Source: Bradysia coprophila
Lineage: Eukaryota; Arthropoda; Insecta; Diptera; Sciaridae
Direction: 5' to 3'
NCBI RefSeq assembly: GCF_014529535.1
Contig: NW_023503296.1
Span: 1,460,051-1,524,050 of the forward strand
Length of the DNA: 64,000 nt
The notes beneath the pieces were generated by a model that worked only from the letters and a program-made list of their open reading frames with translations, ran no database searches and was not told where the DNA came from. Positions 34,561-45,900 of this stretch are shown in pieces. The stretch's first letter is position 1. Every line of letters starts with the position of its first letter. The position numbers and the translations under genes were made by a program.

Positions 34561-35697
34561 GATTAACTCTCCAATATTCCATTGTTGTAGATTCCATTTT
34601 AACTTTAACATTGTATTTACTAACGTTGAGGCACTGGACATATTGAAACGAATTTCAATATGCATTATAGGTTTCTGCATCGATTATGGTATTGAATTAC
34701 ATTTTGCGGTGGCAAACATCGATATATGTATGAAAGAAAATATCCTTTTCTTAACCCGAACATAAATGCGGCTTAAACAAACAACGTGTATATAAATACG
34801 CAAATATATGATATATGCAAAGCACAGGGCAAAACACCATACCACTGATACATGCCGTAATACCAACAAGGTTTCGTACGAGCCAACCATCAATTGAAAT
34901 TTTACGAACCAAAATATTCACATAAAATAATCCATAACTTTTATCCTAAAAGATGTAAAATTTATAGCTACCGACAGAGCATTACAGAATAATGCATATA
35001 AACAACTCTGCACCCAGTCCTCTGTATACTGTAGTACTTTTATTGATGAACCTTACTGGGGCTTCTGTTCCTATACCATAACATTATATACGTTCACAGT
35101 ATGAAGTGAGTCATTATAAACAGAACAAGTTATATTGAAATCTATATATTTCTACTGAATTGAAACGTGAAAGGTTTTGAGATCAAGGGTAAAGTATAAA
35201 TGGAAATGTTTTACCTGTAAACAAAATCCCGAAACTTATAAGACAAACTCCATACAATAGAAAACGAACTTTGAGCTATTTAAAGTTTTCTGGAATTTAT
35301 TCAATTAAAATGTTGAAATTATGCGTTTCGATGTACAATACAATCGATGCAATTCATTTATTTATCCGATATAATACCGGAACGAACGGATTTTGATAAA
35401 TTGAAACAAACATTTTTAAAGAACTTGCAGTTCGTATAGCTACCCTTTGAGCGGAATTGATAATAACATCCTCCTTGTACGCTCTCTTGTATAAAACAGG
35501 AAAGAAGGTTTCTATGTTACACAAACATAATAGTTTTGAAATAGTTTCGTATTCTATTTAAAACTTCTGAAATTGAAATCAATTCCAGTGAGTTGTTAGG
35601 TAAGACGAAACATATTTAAAGCGATTCGAAATCAAGTGAATGAACAGCAGGATGCATTCCCATCGAAAATCTATCGTGTCTGTACTCTCTAGCTCTT

Positions 35698-36494
35698 TAC
35701 TTACTTACTTACTTTACCGGCACTACAACCCATTAAGGGTCTTGGCCTTCTCCAACATGCTTCTCCAACCAGACCTTTCCGCGGCTAACGATTCTCAACG
35801 TGTGACACCGATTGTTTGAAGATTTGATAGGACTGCATCGCACCATCTGGCCTTTGGTCGACCTGTACTCCTCTTCCCACAGGTTTGGTTTTCAATATTT
35901 TCTTCGGGATACCATTTTCCTCCATCCGTTCCACATGACCGAGCCACCAAAGTCTATTCAGTTTGTTGATCCTGACTATGTCTGGCTCTCCATAAAGCTT
36001 GTTTAGCTCAAAGTTGTATGGTCTGCACCATCTGTTTTGATTCGGATCCAGAATCGGTCCGAATATTGTACGCAGGACTTTCCTTTCAAACGTGAGTAAC
36101 GTCTGTTCTTCTCTTTGTGTCATGCACCACGACTCCGCGCCGTATGTTACAACCGGTCTTATTACCGATCTGTACAAAGTGCACTTTGAAACTCTGCTAA
36201 CCGACTTGGACCTGAGGATGTTCAACAGGCTATAATAACTTCTGTTTCCTAAAGTTATCCGCCCTTTGATTTCGTCCATGATGCTGTTGTCGGCTGAGAG
36301 CCCAGGTGCACAAATTTGTTCACTACCTTGAAAGTGTGTGCGTTGATTTGTACATTCTGCTCGCGCGGTCGGTTCGTTTTTGCGTCATTCACCTTTAACC
36401 CGAGGTCGGAATCTTTCCTCTCGAAGGCCACAAAGTTTTCTTTAACAACTTCCATATTTCTGCCGATTATATCCAGGTCGTAGTCCAGATTCAA
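35698..36494 (-). mobile_element. Truncated LINE fragment (end of reverse transcriptase) with GTAA tail
   Basis: The minus-strand translation shows a decayed RT palm box (YDLDIIGR in place of YADDxxLIG), GLKVNDAKT, FVHLGS, then VIRPVVTYGAESWCMT, LLTFERKVLRTIFGP and LWWLGHVERM. It is broken by frameshifts (around 36270 and after 35785) and ends at a (GTAA)n tail at 35698-35712. Inactive; the same general clade type as the copy at 6.2 kb but clearly different in sequence. Confidence 0.8.
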
Positions 36495-36499
36495 TGCTC

Positions 36500-39400
36500 T
36501 CTAGCTCTTTAACTCTTTGATAATAATTTAATGGCCAAAAACTAACTTCGCGGCTACAATAAGTTCACGTGTAAGTGAGCTTACTTACTTAGCCATCGCT
36601 GTGAGCTTTTATTTAGCCGTACGAATTCTTTTGTTCTAATCTCGGTTCTAATTAGTGGCGAATTCCAATGAATACCACCGAGGTATGGTCTAATGTCATC
36701 TCGGAGGAAATAACGATTTTAAAAACGGATTCTAACGCAGCCGTCTTTATAATATTTTGACAAAAAATAATGAGTGCGAGATAAATCGACAGATTTTGAA
36801 AAGTCAGATCGAGCTTTTCTCTCTTTTGTTCTTTATGTCAGTTCGTTTTTTTTTTTTTTGATTTCGTATGGAAATGAAGACAACAAGAATAGACCGGCTA
36901 AAGCCTGGTGAGGTCCTTTTTTCTTTTTTGTCGATTTTTCTGGAGGCAAGCAGGAAGAATAGTTTCATTAGTCGATATCCAGATGTTAACCAATAAACAT
37001 CTCCACTAACTTTCACCAATTTGGTATATTGAATTATAAATAGGCCTAAATAATTTCATGCAGCTCTTAAACAGTAAACATCTTTTCCACATCTCTATCA
37101 GCATGGTCGTCAACTACCAAAAATTATGTTTTAAATAGGCGAGTATGTAGAATAATTTTATCAGTCGTCGTGTAGTTCTCGAATAGCAAACATCTCTTCT
37201 CCAAAAATTACGCTTGGTAGTCAATTATAGCCTTGGTAGTTGGCTACCAACTATCAAACTTTCGAATTGCAATGTTAACTCTGAGCATCGGTTATCAGAT
37301 AACAAACAATTATTATTTGCCTGGCTCATGGTGGCTTTGCAATTTTGAATGTCAATCCAGCTCGCAACTACCATAACTACCAAAACTACCGACTACCAAA
37401 TTTTCTGTTTATAAACAGGCAAGCAAGTAGAATCATTTCGTCAGTCGGTGCTTAAGCCCAATTCAAATTCGTCCGTTTAGATCATCCGTGTACTTGACAT
37501 ATGTGTTCAAACAATAGAATGTAGAGGCGGAGTTTACGTAAACGGATGAATTTTTCTTCTAAACGGATGAATTTTTTTTAGAATGAAAGCAACTTTAGTT
37601 CTTCAACAGTAAACATCTATGTCGTAAATTACGTTTGGTTGGTAGTCAACAATAAACTTGGTAGTCAGCTACCAACTACCAAATTTTCGAATTGTAATGT
37701 TAACCGTGAGCAATCGGTTATCAGATAATTATTATTTGCCTGGTGTTGATTTGCTCATAGTGGCTTTGCAATTTTGAATATCAATCCAACTACCAAAACT
37801 ACTAACTTCCGAAGCGACCAAAACTTCCAAAGACAGACAAAGCTGCCATTTTAGGGTATTTAGTTACTTAGTTACTTAGGAAGGTGGTTTTCTTAATTTT
37901 TTTAGACCAAAATGTTTAAAAAATTGAATGAAATCAAATGGCATTAACTAACAATATGTAAAAATATATTTTTAAATTTTATTATTCTACGAATTCGCCA
38001 CTAATTGCGGCGATTTCATTTCAATCATCCCATCTTTGAACTAAATCGCGCGTCATATTATTTCAATTAAACCAACATTCAATTTAATTATCAAAACGTA
38101 CTGCAGTTGCGTCGGTTAATGAATGTTTTATGTAATTTTATGCTGAAATAAATGAGAATTAAATAAATATTTGTTGGAATGTTTTTTTTTTATTCTAATC
38201 CGTTAATCGGTTGAACATTTGGTGTCATCTGATGCAACGTATGCATTTTAAAATAATCGTAATAATCATATGGGACTGCAGCGAAATTATGTAAATCAAA
38301 ACCTTACAAATGCCAGTACAAAAAATGGAGAAAACTGGTATAACCAAGATGATTTTGAATGGTTTTGATATGATTGGGCATGTAGGAAGGATACGCCATA
38401 TCAAGACGATGTAAAAACATCTGGTTATACGAGTTTTTAAATTAACATTTGTATGGTTTTGATATAATTCATTGTGAACACAAATTGGCCGAAAAGCAAA
38501 GTAGTAGAAATGTGATTAGAAGATGGTTTTGAAGACGTTAATTTTTGTGGCGAACTATGCCAATGTTTATCGAGATAAATTTATCAGCGTCGATGAACTC
38601 TGACGAAAATCCGGCTAATAGACAGATAAACACAGGCAAATGCTTCAGGAACAGGTCTTGAGGTTTCAGAGGTCTTAAAACATAAATTCAATCGTCCAGT
38701 CTCGGAATATCATCTTCATCTGAATTTCTGCAATTTGTGGTGAGCTCTGGACCGTATGGTTAAAGACTACAAAATAAGCGACACCGACGACCAATGATTT
38801 ATCGAAGTTATATTTCATTGCTCATTGCTTTACTTCTTGTTTTTGTTTTAAATTAGTTGGTTTGGTCAAGATGTTATCATATAAATCCGATTAAAAGCTC
38901 TACTTAACGTCTTCATGATTTGAAGAGTCTTCATTGGAACAGGATCCTGATGCTTTATTGGAGACCCATCAGTAAATTTGTCAGAGAACGCAGACTGGAT
39001 GCATTCAATTTATGTCGCACTTCCATTAAAGCAGGATATTTCAGGTGAGAATATTTTTAAGCCACCTTAACAAGAAAATTCCAGTACGCTGCAGGTAATC
39101 GATTTGATACCAATAAAAAAAATACTTTTCATTCACAAACACACTCACAAAATTTAACCTCTTTGAATTGCTGTTGAAACAACCGAAGGGGATAGAAAAT
39201 ATTTTTCACGGAAAAGCGTTTAAATGAGAACCTGGAAAAATTCTTCGCTTTTTTGTTTGTTTATTTGCTAGACTTGTCGATTGTTGTTTGACTGATATAT
39301 AGGATTCAAATGTGTTTAACGAAACAATCGAAACTAGTTTTATGTACCAACTCAAAACATCCAAGTCTGATGAGTCGATTAGAAAGTTTTAATTAAAATT

Positions 39401-40337
39401 CTCGACGAATAAGCCCGAAAAGAATCAATGACTTTCAATGGTTCAATACCCGTTATTCGTTGTTAAAGTTTTTACCTTGTGCTGCTGGGCTACATAAATT
39501 TTCTCTTATCGTGTCGGCAAAACGTTACGTATCCTTTTTTGTCTTTGTTCAGTCTGTGCATAATTATACAATTATCTAAAGTAGAAAATTTGCTGGAACA
39601 GATCGAGTACAATAACAATTTCAATTAATTTTATTGCTGGTAAATCATATTTACAATCATCCAGACTGGGTATTCAAGCTGGGTTATTATTTGAATAAAA
39701 TCATCTTCTCGAATTTTAAATAACATTATTTGAACCATGTTCATTTTCAGTAATACTGATATCAAACATTAAAGAAACACATTCACGCTTCCATACTCGT
39801 CTAAAGCATTTTTCTAATGTATGCACTCGACACTGTACGTATAATAACTCGACGAATCTAAATATATAAAGACTGTGTGTGTACCAATATGTACAGTTAG
39901 TATGCAGTATGTGTTACTAGCTACATGAAATGTATATATATCATGCCCGCACGTTAGTAAGCGGGCGTGACGCAAATCCACCAAATCGCCTACGATAGTG
40001 GGCTCGTACAAGAACTGTATTTCATTCACTCACGTTAACTTTTGTCGCTCAGATAATACTGTCAAAGTTAACTGACATTTCTGATGTAAAAAAGTTTTAG
40101 ATTTTCGTATTGATGAAAAATAATTATTTTTGACATTGTGTTTAGATAATGGGGTGGTAAAATAACAATCTCCAAACAATTACGGAAGGTAGTTTACTTG
40201 CGAAGCCATGTGAAAGTGAAAATTTTCGCAAGTGTCAACGGTGTGCCCCTTGCGAAAATTTGTTTATGTTCCAACGGCAGCTGTCAAAATTCACTTTACT
40301 CGGCGCGTTCACTGGGCGACGAAAAAATAGAATTTCT
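36500..40337. other. Gene-free stretch with a local duplication
   Basis: No supported gene. A diverged direct repeat of about 150 bp occurs at 37226-37400 and 37664-37812 (shared GGTTATCAGATAA, ATTATTTGCCTGG and GTGGCTTTGCAATTTTGAAT). The remainder is AT-rich without recognisable elements. Confidence 0.5.
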
Positions 40338-40666
40338 GTACGCGCTAGAGGTGTGCACCGCCGATTTTACGCCGGCGCGCCGCCGATTTTTTGCTAATTT
40401 TTCGGCGCGCCGCCGCCGAAAAATAATAGCTCACGCCGCCGCCGCCGCCGATTGTATTTTCGTCGCGCCGAAATTTTATACGTTTAGTGCTTTCAGCCAT
40501 TTTAATTAACAAGGTTTTAGCAAAAGTTTATCTCTCTTAATTTATAAGTCAGGTTATGCTGCTATGTTTCTATATGCGTAGAAAGGAGTTTTTTGTTAAT
40601 TTTTTTTGTTGGAACTTTGGGTTTTTCTTCTTACTCACACTGTACGACGGCGACGGTGATTTTGTT

Positions 40667-40909
40667 TCTGATGCTACGATAGGGTTATCTTCGAAGTAGC
40701 TTTCTATAACGTATCCTATTTCCATCAGTAGATGGCAAGTGTTTTATGCAAATTTTTAAATACTAGTCCAAAGAAAAAGTTTGCTGCTGTCTTGGGAAGG
40801 GTATCGATGGATACAACTAAGGATGATCAGATCACGCTGGCCTGGGACCGCCATCGATATCCGAGATCGAAACAGCATTTGTATTTTCTGTATCCTCACT
40901 TAACGTGAA
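40667..40909 (+). ncRNA. Candidate structured RNA repeat, copy 2
   Basis: Counterpart of 30299-30536. Here 40799-40810 (GGGTATCGATGG) pairs with 40851-40862 (CCATCGATATCC) as a 12-bp helix with one G-U. The terminal TCACTTAACGTGA hairpin, the GCTGT/ACAGC pair and the CCATCAGTAGATGG hairpin are kept. It lies inside the hAT element, so it may be cargo picked up by the transposon or a functional part of it. Confidence 0.4.
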
Positions 40910-41392
40910 CCCTTGGGTACGTTACTCTATTTTCTGTGCAATGGAATGGAGCGCGGCAGACGGCAGACAAAGTTTCTTTTATTGTCTGTTGATGCAGATA
41001 AGAGAAAGAAGAAAGAGAACAAAATACAGTGAATCAGTCAAAACTCGGTGAATACTACTGTAATTGTAAAGTGGCAAACTTAAGACCTTATGTGGAATTT
41101 GGGTGGAAAATGGCGCAAATCACATGTTTCAGGAATTTATAAAGTGGAAAATCTTTCCGGTTTCAAGTTTTTTTGTCAAAAGACGAAACACTGGTATCTT
41201 TATTTTCAATTTTTAGCTGCTTTATGTAAAAAAGTTGGGAAAAGAATCATTTTGGCATAGTCTTATTACTTATAAATTTAAGTTTATCTAAATCTCTTAT
41301 TTGCGAAAACCTTCTACTACGATCTCACTCCTACATCGAAGATGGACTAAAGGCAACGGGAACGGTTATTGCATAAATCGAAAGATAATAGT

Positions 41393-41526
41393 AGTGAGTT
41401 TGCGTAAATGACATAAATTATAAGTTGGAAATAAGAAACCTGCAGAACATCTAGTATGAAGATGTGACTTAAAATTTCCAACTTATAAGTTGACTTATAG
41501 CTTATATGTCATTTACGCAAACTCAC
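41393..41526. repeat. Palindrome nested in the hAT element
   Basis: Arms AGTGAGTTTGCGTAAATGAC (from 41393) and its complement (to 41526) continue inward with TTATAAGTTGGAAAT and its complement. A stretch of 134 bp folds back on itself, a MITE inside a MITE. Confidence 0.7.
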
Positions 41527-42039
41527 TAATCATTCTTGGATTCATTAAATTAGATGTTTTTAAAATAATAGGTCAGTGATTGTACATTCACAATATAAAA
41601 GGTGAGATACGTCTCAGTTGATTCCCCTTGTATAAGTGGTTGATACTTCAGATCGCAAGATAGTAAGAATTCAGTGTTCGGAAAAAGGATTGCGCACGCT
41701 TTTTCAAATGTTTTTGCATTATTTTCGAAAGTTTAGATTTTTTGTAAATTTATCGGCGCGCCGATCGGCGCACCGCCGCCGACTATAAATTTCTGCCGGC
41801 GCGCCACCGCCGATCCCTTACCAGTCGGCGCACCGCCGCCGACTATTTTAAGATCGGCGCACACCTCTAGTACGCGCCCTTAGTTAGTTTTAGTTAGTTC
41901 CTATGGAAAAGTAGATCCAGCAACTCCTAAATGTTGCCTGAAATTTATGTTATAGTCTGGGCCAATAATACGAATGGAATTTTCAAAAGTTGGAAAAAAA
42001 CCATATTTTGGAAGCTCGAACTCCCCAAAGTGTCCATAC

Positions 42040-42270
42040 AAATGCCATTTTGGAATGACAGATGATTCCTCTGGCACTACCTGATTTACATCGGTTTTTT
42101 GATGGATTTGTGTTATTTCCGACATGAGTAAGGTATTCCAAGGTTGGTTCCTAAATTTTAGGATGACAGATGATTCCTCTGACACTTCCTAACTTCCATC
42201 GCATTTTTCGATGGATTTGGGTTATTTTCGATATAAGTGAGGTGTTCCAAGATTGGTTTCTAGAGTTTGG
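42040..42270. repeat. Two diverged tandem copies of an about 115-bp unit
   Basis: ATGACAGATGATTCCTCTG occurs at 42055 and 42163, each followed by related TTTGATGGATTTGTGTTATT or TCGATGGATTTGGGTTATTT sequence and a TTCCAAG-TTGGTT end. The minus-strand frame through it looks protein-like only because of the repetition. Confidence 0.6.
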
Positions 42271-42332
42271 TATTCAGACTGATTTCTCTAGAATTTTTTA
42301 ATTTCTTGATGTTGTCGAAATGGCATACTTAC

Positions 42333-42905
42333 AAAAGTGGTGATATCAGTCAGAAAACCCATAAAGGGTAAACGTGACGCAAGTCCTTTATCTCATTGTG
42401 CGCCGTACGCAAAAGTTTTATCAACAAAAAATTTACCCAAAAAATTAGTGAAACAAAATTTTACAAAAAGAAATTTGCGTCGCAATTGGCAAATGTTGAG
42501 GAACCGATTGTTAAGAAAATGGTTTAAAAAAATGCAAGGTTAAGACAACTCTTAGTTGATCACGAAGGCGGTGACACAAAATTGCGTCAACGGCTGCGAA
42601 GATTATATTATATGTAAAATGGAATTTACTGAAAACAAAAATCTGAATTTGGTGTCACCCGCCTTCGTGGTTGTCTTAACCTGTTCTTTCAGAACTTTGA
42701 AAAAATGTACTGAAAATGTTTTCTGAATAGAAGAAAACCGAATCACCTGCCAGTTGTAACGCAAGCTTTTTGTGAAATGTTCTTTCACAAACTTTCTGGG
42801 TCAATTTTTTGTTGATGAAACTTTTGCGTACGGCGCACAATGCGTCACCCTTAGCGATATCAGTCATTTTGCAAGTAAGATAAAGGAATTGCGTCACATT
42901 TACCC
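42333..42905. mobile_element. Long-TIR foldback element with GCGTCAC motifs
   Basis: The outer arms (about 42333-42500 and 42745-42905) are inverted copies containing TAAAGGGTAAA, TGCGCCGTACGCAAAAGTTT and TGACTGATATC. An inner pair around GACAACTCTTAG and CACGAAGGCGGTGACAC lies at 42541-42580 and 42650-42680. Related, diverged arms occur in the two segmental repeats (22120-22400 and 31095-31390). Confidence 0.65.
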
Positions 42906-45900
42906 TTTAATGGTTGTTTGCCTGATCTAAAGGATACGTACTTATTTTAACTTGCAGAAACTTACTAGCATTCATATTGATGCTTGGTTATACACATTTC
43001 GCATTGATACTTCAAGCATTACACCGTACGTATTATAAAACAGTTCAATTGTACATTACGTTACATCTGTATGATATGTTGCAGAAATATCCCTATAGAA
43101 GAGAGAGTTTTGTTTCTCCATGAAAAGTAATGGTTTTGGTATTTGCATTTACAGTTTCTCATGTATAATGATAATCGGAGGGGGGTTCAGAGATCACATG
43201 TATATATATTATATAAACGTCATATAATGGGTAAGCCTTGAACGGTGATATACCCTCTCGTCGTCATGCTGCCTACGCGACGACACACCACCTGGATTGC
43301 AAGCAGACGGAAAACCAACAAAATATGTATAATTTACATACAGTAAACTTATAATGATGGAACATAACGGCAGGTGCTGTGAAAACGATTCACAAAAGCT
43401 TTGCTGCTATATACCAGGGTGGTTTAATTAAAGAAAATCGTTTGACGTTTATCGAACCGAGTGAATAGTTCAAAAATAATTATTGGTTGGGCGACGATAT
43501 AATGATAAATATTATTTTGTGTGTTTTTTTTTTTTTTTGTTGGTGTATCTTGTTTTTGTTGAAAATTAAACAGAAAAAAATATTTTCAAATTGCTTTTTG
43601 AAGGTATTGATCGGATAATATGGGTATGAATTTGAATATTTATAATTTTTTTTTTTGAATTTGTATTTTTTCGGTAAGGACTTTTATTTAGATAAAATGC
43701 GTTTCAGTGGTTATTCATGAATTAAATATCAAACGATTTATTTTTGAACATTTTCAATTAACTGTGTGTTATAAAATATAATAGGAAAAACAATTCACTT
43801 TGAATGGGAAATGAATTCGGTTATGTTGTTTTGCTAACGGCCATTTAATGAAAGCGATACGAACGGAACAGAATAAATAATCACAAAATAATTGCATGAC
43901 AAAATTTAATCGCATTCTATTACAGGCATAAGGGGAACTATTGGTGCATAGACAAGCACAACCTGTATTGGCAGTTTCGATTCTTGAATTCTTAAAAATT
44001 CTGAAAATTCTTAAGTTTGAATTTTTTAGGAGTGTTAAGAATTTTCAAGAATTAATTCTCAAAAACTCTTTGAAAGTTTCTTAAAAGTCTTAAATATTCC
44101 TAAAATGTAGAAAAAATCTAAAAATTCTTAATAATTAAAAAAAAAAAATCAAGTAATAAGCCCTGCTTGTGTCTAATTTTTTATTTTACAAAGTATGATC
44201 AATGATCATGCATTTTAAGTCCAGATTTTCCATTGCACATAATCAAGATTTTTACTGTTCTGCAGAAGGGTTAAAAATTCCATTTTTTTACTGTTTGTCC
44301 ACTTCCTGTGATATTAACTCATAATCTATGCTTTCGAATGTGTTGTTTTTCGGTACATTTCTAAATCAATTTTTGACAATCTCGCACACGCAATTTTAAT
44401 GCTAAAAATATTTGTCAGCTTTGTCATCAAAGTAATTTTCCCAAGGTAAATATAGTGAGGAGGTAATGCCATATACAACCGAATCAGATGTACAGTGGCA
44501 CGAAAGTTTACTATAAACGCCATCTCTCCCTGTCTTTAAAATAACAAAATTGCTTAGAAACCTGGGCCATCTGTTTTGTGATAGGCACAACATTTTGTGA
44601 AACACAAGTAAATCTTAGTCAACCATTTTAAAAAGAAGATGTCAGTGGCAACGAACTATTGTGCTAGGCCGCGCGTCTGGTCTGAATGGCATTACCTCCG
44701 CCCATATATTTACCTTTGTATGCTTGCTAAGAGGACCGAAAGTAAAGCTGTCAATTGGCGGGGCGAAAGCTTTCGCTTTCGCCCCTTGAATTGACATTTC
44801 TTTACTTTCGGTCCTCTTAGAAAGCATACAAAACTTAATACGTAACTCTTTCGGCCTACTCAATCGATACGTAAATAACTATTTACAAAATTTTGGTAAC
44901 AGGAGCTTGTGTGCGAGTTCACTTTTTGCGTAGTTAAAAGATGCGTTGTCTTAGCGCCGTGTGCCAAATTACCCCACGCCTGTTTTTCAGAGTCGTTTGG
45001 GAGCTTATGCATTCAAGGGTAACAGATCAGATCAGCAGGCATCTTACTGTTTTACAGAAGGCTTAAAAATCCAAACTAAATTTGACTGTTCGTTAGGGTT
45101 CCAATTTTGAAATAGGGGACATTTTGGAATAAAAAAAAGAGGACGTCTCTACTATCGAAAATATAACGAAAAGTGGATTTCCAACTTGGAATTATAATTT
45201 TTTCTTGCACTATGTCCAGGTTTTAAATTGTAAGTCAATAGGATTCTAATATTTTTGTACAATAAGACACTAAAATCGTATTCTTTGTCAGTGATATCAC
45301 TGATATTATGGAAATAAGTACTATTTTCTACCCTCTAAAATTTTCTTAAATTATATTTAATTTTCTTTCGTGCGAGAATTTGGGTGTCACACAATTTTCT
45401 GTAGTGTCAAATTCCTAACTTTTATAATCAAGGATATAAGATTAAGGTAGTGAACAGCGCGAACGGAGTTTCTAGTATCAATAACCCCTTTTTATAGAAA
45501 GTTAAAAATTGAAAGCCCGAAAAAAGAAAATTTTTCTCTCTGTGGGTACGAACTGCGTCAAAACTTAAAAACTAAGTTTTTTTTTTAAAGAAGAATTTTA
45601 TGAAAAAGTTATGGTCTTAGAATTCTTGCAAAAAGTTCGTCTACTTCACCACATTCCATCAAATCTGTAGAACCTGTTAGCGCTACATCAAAGAATTATT
45701 GGGTTGCACTTAAATTTAACCTTACTTTTTGTGATCCGTGTGTATATACTTTGGGCTCAACAACACTGATTTAGCTCGAGACGCATCCACAATGATGATG
45801 ATATCGATGGTGATGATGATGGTGAATTATCAATCAGCGCATCCATTTCTTCGGGCATCCGCCGAGAAGGCAGACAGACATGAATTAAGATATTCCAGTG

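Larger units (their letters stand above)
40346..41869. mobile_element. Non-autonomous hAT-type transposon, 1524 bp, with 8-bp TSD
   Basis: The ends are TAGAGGTGTGC and GCACACCTCTA, flanked by an exact 8-bp duplication GTACGCGC at 40338-40345 and 41870-41877. TIR form and TSD length are those of the hAT superfamily. Both subterminal regions (40360-40475 and 41755-41860) are packed with GGCGCGCC and GCCGCCGCCG, very unlike the AT-rich surroundings. The middle holds a structured-RNA candidate (40667-40909) and a nested palindrome (41393-41526). No transposase frame. Confidence 0.88.

Noticed and set aside
41901..42185. Minus-strand 94-codon frame with repeated PEESSVIPK
   Set aside because: The apparent internal repeat comes from a duplicated 115-bp DNA unit; no family match and no splice context.
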